Source: Micromonosporaceae bacterium KJ-029 (GTDB lineage: Bacteria; Actinomycetota; Actinomycetes; Mycobacteriales; Micromonosporaceae). Taken from it: a stretch of DNA of 64,000 nt. The stretch is from contig BIFP01000035.1 in the NCBI GenBank assembly GCA_005402585.1, positions 186,001-250,000 on the forward strand. Direction: 5' to 3'. The first letter of the stretch is position 1. The number at the start of each line of letters is the position of its first letter. The translations under genes were made by a program, and so were the position numbers. Below are positions 45,642 through 54,703 of the stretch, piece by piece. The notes beneath the pieces were generated by a model. That model saw nothing but the letters and a program-made list of their open reading frames with translations. It did not search any database and had not been told where the DNA came from.

Positions 45642-48600
45642 TCAGAACGGGTGCGGGTCCAGCACCCGGTCGAGCAGCTTCCGGTGGCCCAGCACGCGCA
45701 CGTCCGGATGGTCGCCGCCGAGTCGCTCGACCAGCTCCGCCACCGCCCTCTCCAGTTCCTCCGGCCCGGAGTCCGGCTCGCGCAGGTTCCGGATCAACGC
45801 CAGGTTGGCCGCAGCCCGCAAGGTGTCCGGGTGCCGGGGGCCCAGCACCGTGCGCATCACCTTGTGCAGGTTCTCCACCAGCTCGAGGGCTCCGGCGAGA
45901 TCTCCGCTCTCCGCCTTGCAGACCGCCAGGTTCATCTGGGCGGCGAGCACGAACGGATGCTCCGAGCCCAGCATCTCGCCCAGTCCGTTGACGGCCGCCT
46001 GGGCCGACATGCGCGCGGCCTCCCGATTGCCCTGCGCCCGAGCCACCGCCGACAGGTTGTTCTCACAGATCTGTGTGTGCGGGTGGCGGGAACCGAGCGA
46101 CGCCCGGTAGAGCGCCTGCACGGCCCGCAACTCTTCCTTGGCCCCGGCGGCATCGCCCAGCGCCAGTAGGTTGGTCGCCCGGCTCAGCCGGGCCGCCAGC
46201 GTGTCCGGGCTGGTCTCGCCGAACGTCGTCCGCAACGTGTCGTACGCGGCGTCGAGCAGCCGGGCTGCCTCGACCGGCCGGCCGACGGTGCGCAGCGCCA
46301 CCCCCAGGTTCGTCTGGGCGCCGAGCGTGGCCAACGCGTTCGGTCCGGACAGCTGCTGATAGTCGGTCAGGGCATCCTGCGAGAAAACGCGCGAGCGCTC
46401 GTACTCACCGGACTCCCGCAGGTCTCGTGCCAGGTTCACGGCAGATGCGAGGGTCCACTGGTTGTTGCGGCCGAGCACCACCCGGCGCCGCTCGTACACC
46501 TGCTCGTCGAGCCGCTGTGCCTCGGTCACGTTGCCGGCCAGCCGCATCGAGGCGGCCAGGTTGTTCAGCGCGGTGAGGGTACGCGGGAAGTCCTCACCGA
46601 AGTCCCGCGACCACATCCGGTGGGTCTGCTGGTCCCGGGCCAGGGCCTCGCCGTAGCGGCCCAGGCCGCGCAGGTCGCCGGCTAGTCCGCCGGCGGTCAT
46701 CAGCGCGTCGGCGCTCGTCTCGCCAAGCAGTTCCTGCTGTTCGGCGAGAGTCTCCTCGTCGTAGGTGAGGGCCTGCTGGAAGTAGCCCTGGGAACGCAGG
46801 ATGTTGCCAAAATTGAAGCGCAGCCGCAGCAGCGGAGGGTGCAGCATCTCACGCTCGTCAGGGTCGGTGCTCGCCCCGAGCCGGTCGGTCCACGCCGTCA
46901 GAATCCGCTCGGCCAGGTCTCGGGCCTGGCTGAGCACGCCCCGCAGCCAGACGTAGCGGACCCGCTCGACCAGCAGTTCCAGCACGGCCGGGTCGTCGGA
47001 TTCGAGCGCGGCCTGCATGGCCACCTCGGACTCCTCCAGGTGAGGCCAGAGCATCCGGAACCGGTCCCAGCTCTCCGCCACGTCCACGTCGCTGTCCGGC
47101 CGGGCCGCGGCCACGGCGCTAATCACCTGCCGACGGATGGTCTGCTGCTCCTCCTCGGTCATCCGCCGCTGCACGGCGTCGCGCAGCAGCCGGTGGATCT
47201 CGATCTGCTGCGCCCGGTTGTCGAGCCGCAGCAGCGCCAGCCGGTTGATCCGCTGGATCAGCCGCGCCGCACCTGACCGGCTCGGCACCGACGGGTCGGC
47301 CTGCCGCAGCAGCTCTCCGATACCCCTGCTGTTCAGCAACTCGATGGAGACCTTCACCGACAGCACCGAACAGATCTCCAGCAGGCGGTACGCCCCCGGC
47401 GAGTCCTGCTTGAGCCGATCCAGTGACGGCCCCCAGGTGTTCAGCGCGGCACCGTGCTCGGCCAGCTGGGCCAGGTAGTCGTCCACCGCGATGCCGCTGT
47501 CGGCGATGAGGGCGCCGCCGAGGGCGAGCGCGATGGGTAGGTCACCGAGCGCTTCGGCGACCCGCTCGGCGTCCCGGCGGGAGATGCCTTCGACATGTCG
47601 CTGGAGGTGCTCGATGCTCTCGGCCCGACTGAACGGGTTGATCTCGATCGTCTCCGCGCTCTCCCCCCAGGTCTGCTCCCGGGCGGTGATGATGATGTGA
47701 CCCCGACCGCCTCGCGGCAGAAAGTCCTCGATCCTCCGGTAGTCCGCGACGTTGTCGAAGACCAGCAGCCATCGTGGGTAGCGGTCGCCGCGGACCAGCG
47801 TGTCGTGCACCTGGCGGATCGCGGCCGGGATGTTCGCCGGCTCGGGCAGGCCCATCCGCTCGCCGAGGTCGACCAGCGTCGAGTCGACGAAGATCTGCGG
47901 ATCGGCCTCGATCCAGAAGACCAGATCGTAGGCCGTCCGGAACCGGTGGACGTACTCCAGGGCGATCTGGGTCTTGCCCACCCCGCCCATTCCGCGCAGC
48001 GCGACCAGCGAGTATCCGCGGCTCGCGCCGGACTGGAGCAGGTGCCGCAGGCGGCGCAGGTCCTCGTCGCGCCCGGTGAACTGGACGTTGGCCACCGGCG
48101 TCTTCTGCAACTCCGGGCCGATGCCCGGATAGCGGGCCCCGGTCGCCGCGGTCACGTCGTCGTTGGACAACTCGACCCGGCCGACCAGCCGCAGCAGGCT
48201 CGCCGCCGCATCGCTCACCCTGGTCAACCCGTTGAGGAAGATCGACGTCTCCGACACGAACTCGGGCAACGGCTTGACGTCGTCGACGTACACCGCGAGG
48301 GGTGTGCCCGAACCCGGAGTCTCCGCCGGCGGCAACGAACCGGGCGTGGTCTCGGTGTAGGCCGTCGAGACGACGGTCAGCGTCCGGGTCGGGACGAGAT
48401 CCCGGCCCAGTCCCGCCGGCTTCGCATTGCTGACCCTGATCCCGGCCAGGCCGAGGACCCGCTCGATCCACTCTGCCCAGGCCTGGTCCTTCGGGGCGTA
48501 CCGCAGCAGGATCTCCCCCTGCGGCAGAAACTTCTTGCGCTCGAACTGGGAGCGCAGCTGGTTCCGCACGGCATCGTCCAGCCGCGGCAACGACCGGACC

Positions 48601-49526
48601 TCCCCCTCCGTGATGGCCGAGGTCAGCCGCTCGTACGCGGAGAGCATCGCCCGATCGGTGCCGAACGTCGCCAGCGTCTCCTCGTACGCGTAGTAGGCCA
48701 CGTAGGGCACCTCGACCTCGGCCCAGTAGTCGCGTCGTTCCCCGTCGCTGAGCCCGGCGGGCAGGCCGGCGAAACGGTGCATGGCGAGTGCCCGGCCGGC
48801 GTTGGCCTTGTCCTGTTCGGCCGGGTCGACCCGCATCGGGGCCGGCAGCACCCGGATCCGCCGGTTGACGTACCGGCTGGTCACCTCGCGGGCCACCTGC
48901 GCCGCACCTTCGATGCCCTGGTCGCTGAAGGTGAAACAGTCGACCAGCACGTCCGGCAGGTGGATGGTGCAGATGCTGGCCACGTCGCTCAGCCCGGTCC
49001 GGCTGTCGATCAGCGTGTAGTCGTAGTTGCGCCGCATGTCCGCGCGCAGCGCCTCGATGAACGCCCCTCCACCCAGCCCGTCGTAGAAGACGTCCCAGTC
49101 CAGCCCGCTGATCCCGGCGACGTAGTCCCGGTTCTGCCGGCCGGCGGTGAGGAAGTCGAGGCTGCCCCCGCCGGGAAAGGTGTAGTTGAGCGAGAAGGCG
49201 AAGTGCTGCACCCGTGCGAACTCCGCCTCCCAGCCGTCGGGCAGGGAGCGGCTCGTCGGCACCCCGTCGGCGTCCTCCGCCGAGGCCTGGGTCTCGAACT
49301 GACGGATCATGTCGATGACGCCACCGGTGCCGCGCAGGACGCTCAGGTCGATGAACGGGTGATAGAACCGGTGCAGACCGGGCGACTCCAGGTCCCAGTC
49401 GGCGACCAGCACCTTCTTGCCGTTCGCCGCCAGGATCCAGGCCACGTTGGCCAGTGCCATTGTCCGGCCGGTACCACCCTTGAACGAGTAGAACGTGACC
49501 ACCTGGCCGTTGCGTTCGTCAGTCAT
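45642..49526 (-). CDS. fxsT: FxSxx-COOH system TPR/NB-ARC protein FxsT
   Basis: A 1294-aa multidomain protein. Order: MinD/ParA-like ATPase with deviant Walker A KGGTGRT (16-22) and VADWDLESPG; a TIR-like segment (about 337-450: ILLRYAPKDQAWAEWIERVL) that looks degenerate; NB-ARC/STAND ATPase with GMGGVGKT (512-519) and Walker B WLLVFDNV; a winged-helix region; then many TPRs (about 880-1280). FxsT proteins accompany FxSxx-COOH peptides. The ATG overlaps the fxsC stop (ATGA). It is the last gene of the operon. By analogy with STAND proteins it may sense a signal through the TPRs and switch on TIR partners; that is inference. Confidence 0.92.
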   Translation of the reverse strand: MTDERNGQVVTFYSFKGGTGRTMALANVAWILAANGKKVLVADWDLESPGLHRFYHPFIDLSVLRGTGGVIDMIRQFETQASAEDADGVPTSRSLPDGWEAEFARVQHFAFSLNYTFPGGGSLDFLTAGRQNRDYVAGISGLDWDVFYDGLGGGAFIEALRADMRRNYDYTLIDSRTGLSDVASICTIHLPDVLVDCFTFSDQGIEGAAQVAREVTSRYVNRRIRVLPAPMRVDPAEQDKANAGRALAMHRFAGLPAGLSDGERRDYWAEVEVPYVAYYAYEETLATFGTDRAMLSAYERLTSAITEGEVRSLPRLDDAVRNQLRSQFERKKFLPQGEILLRYAPKDQAWAEWIERVLGLAGIRVSNAKPAGLGRDLVPTRTLTVVSTAYTETTPGSLPPAETPGSGTPLAVYVDDVKPLPEFVSETSIFLNGLTRVSDAAASLLRLVGRVELSNDDVTAATGARYPGIGPELQKTPVANVQFTGRDEDLRRLRHLLQSGASRGYSLVALRGMGGVGKTQIALEYVHRFRTAYDLVFWIEADPQIFVDSTLVDLGERMGLPEPANIPAAIRQVHDTLVRGDRYPRWLLVFDNVADYRRIEDFLPRGGRGHIIITAREQTWGESAETIEINPFSRAESIEHLQRHVEGISRRDAERVAEALGDLPIALALGGALIADSGIAVDDYLAQLAEHGAALNTWGPSLDRLKQDSPGAYRLLEICSVLSVKVSIELLNSRGIGELLRQADPSVPSRSGAARLIQRINRLALLRLDNRAQQIEIHRLLRDAVQRRMTEEEQQTIRRQVISAVAAARPDSDVDVAESWDRFRMLWPHLEESEVAMQAALESDDPAVLELLVERVRYVWLRGVLSQARDLAERILTAWTDRLGASTDPDEREMLHPPLLRLRFNFGNILRSQGYFQQALTYDEETLAEQQELLGETSADALMTAGGLAGDLRGLGRYGEALARDQQTHRMWSRDFGEDFPRTLTALNNLAASMRLAGNVTEAQRLDEQVYERRRVVLGRNNQWTLASAVNLARDLRESGEYERSRVFSQDALTDYQQLSGPNALATLGAQTNLGVALRTVGRPVEAARLLDAAYDTLRTTFGETSPDTLAARLSRATNLLALGDAAGAKEELRAVQALYRASLGSRHPHTQICENNLSAVARAQGNREAARMSAQAAVNGLGEMLGSEHPFVLAAQMNLAVCKAESGDLAGALELVENLHKVMRTVLGPRHPDTLRAAANLALIRNLREPDSGPEELERAVAELVERLGGDHPDVRVLGHRKLLDRVLDPHPF

Positions 49527-50764
49527 CGTTCCTCTTCGATGCCGGGGGGCGTACTGCCCGACGGTTCGGGCCGGCCGAGCTGCGGCCGTCGGACCCGCGG
49601 CCGGTCCGACGGCACGACGGGAGCGTTCTTGAGATACTGCCGGCGGGCCTCGGTTACCAACTCCGGCATGATCCGGACGAACTCCGGCAGCTCGGTGACC
49701 CGCTTCGCCGGCGGCCGATTCGCCCGGCGGAGCATCTGCGCGACCCGCTCGGCAAAGTGGTTGCCGTCGGCCGCGGTCAACGGATCGTCCTTGTTCAGTA
49801 CCACCAGCGGGATAACCCACTGGGGCAGGCGATTCAACACGAGCGCCAGGTCGTGTTCGCCGGCGCTGTCGCTGACGATCCACGGGTCGATGAGCAGCAC
49901 CGAGGGACAGCGGGCCATCACGTCACCGGCGTCGGCGAAGCTGGTGACGTGGGTGGCGAGGCCCAGGCGCTCGGCCGTGCTGGCCACGTACTTGGCGGCG
50001 GGCAGCGCCTGGTCCTGCCCGAACGGGCGCCATTGCTCGCTGCGTTCGGCATAGACCCCCGGCTCACGCTCCGCCGGCACCTCGGCACCGGTGGGCGCGG
50101 CGACCACGACCACGAACTGGGCGTCCGCCCGCGAGGTGTGGCGGACCTCGGCCACCTTCGGCACGACGGAGGGCGGCAGCGGATACCGCTGCGCGATCTG
50201 GGTGACCTCCGCCGCGATCCGGCCCAGGATCTCCTCGTACGCGGCGCGGTAGCTGGCGAGCATGCAGAGCGCCCGCAGCCCGTTCTCCGCATACCCGGCG
50301 ACGTCCCCGGCGAGTTCGAGCGCCTCGCGGGTCTCGGCGGTCTGGTCCCAAGACGGCAACGGGATCCACAGCACCGGAACGATGTGGCGGTACTTCTCGA
50401 CGATCGGGGACGCCTTCAACCGGCGGCGGAACGCCTCCAGTTCACCGAGCGGCCAGGAGTTGCTGAGATAGCCGGGCGAGTAGAGCGGCACGAAGACCTG
50501 GGTGTTGCCGAGCGCGCTGGTCAGCGTCTCCTCCCAGTCAGCGCCGGAGCTGAGCTGCGCGTCGAAGAACCCGACCTGCCGGTCGTCCGGCGCGGCCACG
50601 CGTCCCCGGACCGCCGCCGACAGGTCGCCGAAGAAGATCTTGACCCAGTGGTCGGGATCGAGCCGAGGATCCTCCAGCATCGGCGCGGAGTGGGCGTAGC
50701 TGAGGAAGAAGTAGGTGCCGTGGTCGATCGCCACCGGTGCCGCCGCTGCCCCGATCCCGGTCAT
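49523..50764 (-). CDS. fxsC: FxSxx-COOH system TIR-like protein FxsC
   Basis: A 413-aa protein. The N-terminal ~200 residues are TIR-like (YFFLSYAHSAPMLED; GFFDAQLSSGADWEE; VFVPLYSPGYLSNSWPLGEL, whose Glu fits the catalytic position). The C-terminal part (FVVVVAAPTGAEVPAE ... PSVLLIDPWIVSD ... VVLNKDDP) is the domain typical of FxsC. ATG 50764 is chosen because it overlaps the upstream TIR gene stop (ATGA). It is soluble. A signalling or NAD-consuming role in the system is possible but not shown. Confidence 0.88.
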   Translation of the reverse strand: MTGIGAAAAPVAIDHGTYFFLSYAHSAPMLEDPRLDPDHWVKIFFGDLSAAVRGRVAAPDDRQVGFFDAQLSSGADWEETLTSALGNTQVFVPLYSPGYLSNSWPLGELEAFRRRLKASPIVEKYRHIVPVLWIPLPSWDQTAETREALELAGDVAGYAENGLRALCMLASYRAAYEEILGRIAAEVTQIAQRYPLPPSVVPKVAEVRHTSRADAQFVVVVAAPTGAEVPAEREPGVYAERSEQWRPFGQDQALPAAKYVASTAERLGLATHVTSFADAGDVMARCPSVLLIDPWIVSDSAGEHDLALVLNRLPQWVIPLVVLNKDDPLTAADGNHFAERVAQMLRRANRPPAKRVTELPEFVRIMPELVTEARRQYLKNAPVVPSDRPRVRRPQLGRPEPSGSTPPGIEEER

Positions 50765-51402
50765 GTACCCCTCCTGGGAAACTTCCTGTCGAGCCCGTGG
50801 GGTGCGGTCAGGACCCGCGGCTCGACCCAGTGCGATCGGGACAGCTCGACGATGCGCTGGGCGAGTTTCCAGATCACCACATGGCTGGCGTCGTTCTTCA
50901 TGGAGAGCAGCCCGTACAGGCCCTCCTGGTGGTAGTTCGGGACCACGCCCTCGTCGGGGGTGCCGTCGGGAGAGAACCATTGGAGGCGGTCAGGCGGCTC
51001 GCAGGAATCCGCGGGGGCCCAGCTCACCGGCAGGATGCAGGTCTCGTGGTCGGTCCGGCCGTCGCGGCGGGCGATCGTACGGCTGGCGAAGAGGTTCCAC
51101 TCCAACGCGCACCACTCACTGTCCAGATAGGCCGGGGAGAGCAGGGCGACGAAGACCTGACAGGTGCCGACGGCCTCCAGCAGTTCCGGGGTCCACCGCT
51201 CGCCACCGCGCATGTTCCGGTTGATGAAACCCGGGTCCGCGCCGGCCGGCCGACTCACCAGGGCATTCACATGAATCGACAGCTCGGTGAAGAGCCGCAG
51301 GGCGTTGGTGTTGGCCTCCTGCCAGCCACCCGGCGCCCGCCTGGGCTGCTTGATCACCGCATAGCTGACAAAGAACAGCGGGGCAAACGGGTCGTCCACC
51401 AC
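50761..51402 (-). CDS. TIR-domain protein of the FxSxx operon
   Basis: A 213-aa protein that is essentially a TIR domain: FFVSYAVIKQ opening, then VGTCQVFVALLSPAYLDSEW followed by CALEWNLF, where the Glu matches the catalytic position of NAD-cleaving TIRs. GTG 51402 follows GAGGG; GTG 51432 is an alternative. Its stop overlaps the fxsC start. The operon thus has a full TIR protein, a TIR-like FxsC and a TIR-like segment in FxsT. Such domains act in NAD cleavage or in assembly of signalling complexes. Confidence 0.85.
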   Translation of the reverse strand: MVDDPFAPLFFVSYAVIKQPRRAPGGWQEANTNALRLFTELSIHVNALVSRPAGADPGFINRNMRGGERWTPELLEAVGTCQVFVALLSPAYLDSEWCALEWNLFASRTIARRDGRTDHETCILPVSWAPADSCEPPDRLQWFSPDGTPDEGVVPNYHQEGLYGLLSMKNDASHVVIWKLAQRIVELSRSHWVEPRVLTAPHGLDRKFPRRGT

Positions 51403-51503
51403 CCTGCCCTCGTCCAACTGCCGTTCTCCCACCGTCGACCGTGGATGTTGCCCGCTCCCGTCGCCCAAGGTAAGCACACCGGCACCGGTGGGTCTATACC
51501 GCT

Positions 51504-52346
51504 TTACGGTCGGCGGTGCCCGGCCATCCAGGTTGTCGCGAAATCGACCGCAGCGCGAAGATCAAGAAGCGTCGACGGCGCGGCGCCCACGAGACCACGG
51601 CGGACCGGCAGGTGGGCGTCGATCGCCGCGCCGAGCTCGGGAAAGTCGCTCGCATCGAGCACCGGCGCGTGGAAGTCCCGCCGCTCCCGCCGGCCGCCCA
51701 CCAGCACATAGCAGCGATACGCCCGCTCCGGGGGCGGGCCCGCCGGCCGACGCGCCTCGGGCCGGTACTCCGCCAGGTGCAGCGCGGTGCACCTGGCGTA
51801 GCCCACGCCGAGCAGCAGGACTGCGGCACCAGCGGCGTACAGGCGGCCGAGTGGGGAGCGTTCCCCGAGGTGGCAGTCGAGGTCGTGGAGCTCGGTGAAC
51901 TCGACCGCGCGCCCGCCGAGGGCGGCGAAGGACGTGATGGGATGGCCGCTGCGGGCCGCACCGGGCTGCTGGCGGACGTGCTCGGCGAGGATCCCCATCC
52001 CCTCCGACGGCGTGTTCACCGGATCGAACCCGGGTAGCCGGGCCTCGTACGCGGCCCGGCCCGCCTCGTCCAGCCCGTCGGTGGCGGCGCGGAACGCCGG
52101 ACTCGTCGTCGAGTTGCCGACCGTCTGCGCCGGCACGACCACCGTGGCGTCCGGGCCGGTCACCCGGCGCAGCGCCGCCAGCAGCGCCGCCGGGCCGCCC
52201 GCCACCGGCCCGATCCGCCGCATCGAGCAGTGCACCAACAGGTCCTGACCAGCCCTTATCCCCAAGGCGGCCAGGTCGGCGGCGAGCCGGTCGACGTCGC
52301 GGTGGTCGGCGTGACCGACACCGGCCGGCAGGTCAGCGCGGGTCAT
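51504..52346 (-). CDS. AAC(3)-family N-acetyltransferase in the FxSxx operon
   Basis: A 280-aa enzyme of the aminoglycoside 3-N-acetyltransferase fold (LLVHCSMRRIGPVAGGPAAL; TVVVPAQTVGNSTTSP; FDPVNTPSEGMGILAEHVRQ; LLLGVGYARCTALHLAEY). In resistance enzymes the last motif usually reads GVGHxxxT; here His is replaced by Tyr. ATG 52346 overlaps the fxsB 3' end by 14 nt. Its place between fxsB and the TIR gene suggests it acts on the peptide or on another amine in the pathway rather than on aminoglycosides. That is inference. Confidence 0.88.
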   Translation of the reverse strand: MTRADLPAGVGHADHRDVDRLAADLAALGIRAGQDLLVHCSMRRIGPVAGGPAALLAALRRVTGPDATVVVPAQTVGNSTTSPAFRAATDGLDEAGRAAYEARLPGFDPVNTPSEGMGILAEHVRQQPGAARSGHPITSFAALGGRAVEFTELHDLDCHLGERSPLGRLYAAGAAVLLLGVGYARCTALHLAEYRPEARRPAGPPPERAYRCYVLVGGRRERRDFHAPVLDASDFPELGAAIDAHLPVRRGLVGAAPSTLLDLRAAVDFATTWMAGHRRP

Positions 52347-54699
52347 CGGACCAGGAGTCCACGGTCTCGCGCATTCGCCCGACGAACCGCTCCCCGTGCT
52401 CGGTGAGCGCCCCGGTCGCGGCCAATTCGTCGATCGTTCGCGCCGTCCAGCCGCGATACCGGCGGTAGTGCTGCCTGGCCTGGCCACCGGGCCGGGCTCG
52501 CCAGAGTTCGGCGATGGCCAGATGCGCGTATGTACCCTGGAGCGCCCCCTCCAGCGGTCGCGGCTCGTTCCGCCACGGCACGGTCAGCCGCCGCGGGTAC
52601 GCCGGGTCGTACAGGAGGCTCAGATCCAGTACGGCACCGAGCTTCACGTGCTGGAACTCGTGCACCAGCAGTTCCGCGAGCGGGTCGGGGGCGGCCAGGA
52701 CGGTGCCGACCGCCCCGAACGCGTCCCGGGACGCGGCGCTGAGCAGCCGGCCGGTGGGATCGCCCCGCAGCGGTGTGACGGCCCGCAGCCCGACCCGCAG
52801 GCCCGGGACCTGACCGGGCACGTGCCGCTGGATCCGGGTCCACGCGCCGGCCAGCGACCGCCGCCAGGACGTCAGCCGCGCCGGGTCGAGCCGGACCGCG
52901 ACCGGCCACTCGTGGCAGTCCCGGTACGGGTCAAGATCCTCGACGAGGATCTCCCAGCCGCCCAGCCCGACGCTCCGCAGCGGCAGCCAGGTGGCCGGGG
53001 GCGGGGCAGACCCGGTCGGCGGCACCATCACGGCCGAACGCCCGGCACGGGCCGTGAAACCGCCGCCCGCGACCGACAGGCGCGCGCTCCGCTCCCCCGG
53101 CTCGTCGAGCCCGAGCGCGCCGAGGCCCGGCAGCTGGACCAGACCGGACCGGAGCGGTACCTCAAGGTCGGCGTTGGCGCCGGCGCGAATCGCCACGGCC
53201 GCCGCCAGCGCGCCGAGGTGTGCCCAGTCGGGAGAATCGCCGACCGGTGGGGCGAGGCAGCGGCGCGCCCACCGCCGCAGGTAGGGGTGGGCAAAGACGG
53301 CCGACACCACGTCGGGCGCCTCCTCGTCGAGCCGGGCGATCAGGTCCCAGGCCGCGGCGACCGGCGTGCCGGCGATCCGGTCGGCGAGTTGGACCAGCAG
53401 TCCCCGGAGGTAGCCGAGCTGGGCGGCGGCGAGCCGCCGCAGGTTGGCCGCCGATCCGTGGCCGGCGCCGAGGTCGTCGAGCAGGTCACCGGCCGGCAGG
53501 CCGTCGAGCAACAGGTCGCCGCCGGGTCCGCCCAGACCGGCCGCCACGGCGATCCGCGCCGCCCCCGGCCCGGGTTCGCGGTTCATCGAAGTGATCAGAT
53601 GCTTGAGGTCGGCGCAGTAGACGGACGGGTTGTCGAACCCGTCGGCGTCGGAGTAGCGATGCGCCCGCAGCCCGCCGCCACACTGGCCGACGACGGGGCA
53701 GTCCCGGCAGGTCTGGCAGAGCCGGGCCAGGCCCCGCTGACTGCGGGCGAACTCCGGATGGGAAGCCAGGGCATCCGCCGAGTGGCGGAAGACGTCCAGC
53801 CCGGTCCCGGCCGCGCCGTCGAACGCGGTCTTCATCGAGTCGGCCAGTTCCCAGGCACCGTCCGTCTCGATCACGGCGAGGCCCGCCGGATCGAGCCCGA
53901 CGGACTCGGTGCCGCTGCGTTCGCCCACCCCGGTGGCCAGCAGCGAGTCGAACAGCCGGATGTCGACCGGCTTGTCGTCCCGGATCCACCGGCGGTAGAT
54001 GCGCAGCAGCCAGTCGGCGTACGGGGTGGCTGCGCCGTCCGGTCGCGGGGGCAGACTGTTCCAGGTGGCGTGCGGGAGCAAAAGGTCGATCCGGGGCGGC
54101 GCCTCGGCCAGCAGTGCCTCGTAGACCCGGATCGGGTCGTTACGCACGTCGATCGTGCAGAGAATGCCCGCGTAGTTGTGGCGGTACTCCGGGCGGCGGA
54201 GCAGGGCCAGCGCCCTGCGTACCTGAACGTGGCTGCTCGCCCCGCCGGCGAAGCGCCGGTGCCGGTCGTTGGCGGCGGCGTCGCCGTCCAGCGAAATGCC
54301 GACCTGTACGCCGTGCTCCACCAGCAGATCGCACAGTTGCGGGGTGAGCAGCACCCCGTTGGACTGCATCCGCAGGTCGAGTTCGGCGACTGGTTCGATG
54401 GCGGCGCGCAGGCGGGTCAGCACCATCGCCAGCCCGGCCGTCCCCAGCAGCAGCGGTTCGCCGCCGTGCAGCACCAGGTGGATCCGGCGCAGCCCGTGCT
54501 CTCGGGCGTGCTCGGCGATCCGGGTGGCAGCGGCGTCCACCGTCTCTGGGGCGATCTCCCGCGGCCGGCCGCGCCAGGTCTGGTCCGCGTGCTCGTAGAT
54601 GTAGCAATGATCGCAAGCCAGGTCACACCGGCTGTGCACCTTGAGGACGTACTGGTTCAGGGCATGTACGTCAGATGCTCCTGGTGCGGTGGACACCAC
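52333..54699 (-). CDS. fxsB: FxSxx-COOH system radical SAM/SPASM enzyme FxsB with HExxH domain
   Basis: A 788-aa enzyme. The radical SAM cluster motif CDLACDHC (C25, C29, C32) sits in YVLKVHSRCDLACDHCYIYE. A SPASM-type Cys cluster follows (about 325-375: CQTCRDCPVVGQCGGG ... YCADL). The C-terminal half is a separate domain ending in a zinc-metallohydrolase motif HEFQH (680-684). FxsB enzymes modify the C-terminal FxS motif of FxsA, and relatives are reported to form three-residue cyclophanes. GTG 54699 (or 54696) lies 4 nt after the fxsA stop; an upstream GTG at 54735 would overlap fxsA. The HExxH part may cleave or bind the peptide. Confidence 0.93.
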   Translation of the reverse strand: MVSTAPGASDVHALNQYVLKVHSRCDLACDHCYIYEHADQTWRGRPREIAPETVDAAATRIAEHAREHGLRRIHLVLHGGEPLLLGTAGLAMVLTRLRAAIEPVAELDLRMQSNGVLLTPQLCDLLVEHGVQVGISLDGDAAANDRHRRFAGGASSHVQVRRALALLRRPEYRHNYAGILCTIDVRNDPIRVYEALLAEAPPRIDLLLPHATWNSLPPRPDGAATPYADWLLRIYRRWIRDDKPVDIRLFDSLLATGVGERSGTESVGLDPAGLAVIETDGAWELADSMKTAFDGAAGTGLDVFRHSADALASHPEFARSQRGLARLCQTCRDCPVVGQCGGGLRAHRYSDADGFDNPSVYCADLKHLITSMNREPGPGAARIAVAAGLGGPGGDLLLDGLPAGDLLDDLGAGHGSAANLRRLAAAQLGYLRGLLVQLADRIAGTPVAAAWDLIARLDEEAPDVVSAVFAHPYLRRWARRCLAPPVGDSPDWAHLGALAAAVAIRAGANADLEVPLRSGLVQLPGLGALGLDEPGERSARLSVAGGGFTARAGRSAVMVPPTGSAPPPATWLPLRSVGLGGWEILVEDLDPYRDCHEWPVAVRLDPARLTSWRRSLAGAWTRIQRHVPGQVPGLRVGLRAVTPLRGDPTGRLLSAASRDAFGAVGTVLAAPDPLAELLVHEFQHVKLGAVLDLSLLYDPAYPRRLTVPWRNEPRPLEGALQGTYAHLAIAELWRARPGGQARQHYRRYRGWTARTIDELAATGALTEHGERFVGRMRETVDSWSDDPR

Positions 54700-54703
54700 A
54701 CGA

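Noticed and set aside
47595..50054. Long plus-strand ORF opposite fxsT and fxsC
   Set aside because: Antisense shadow; fxsT and fxsC frames have NB-ARC, TPR and TIR motifs and ATGA coupling.
51504..52346. AAC(3) gene as a plain aminoglycoside-resistance determinant
   Set aside because: Its place inside the FxSxx operon and the altered GVGH motif argue against a simple resistance role.
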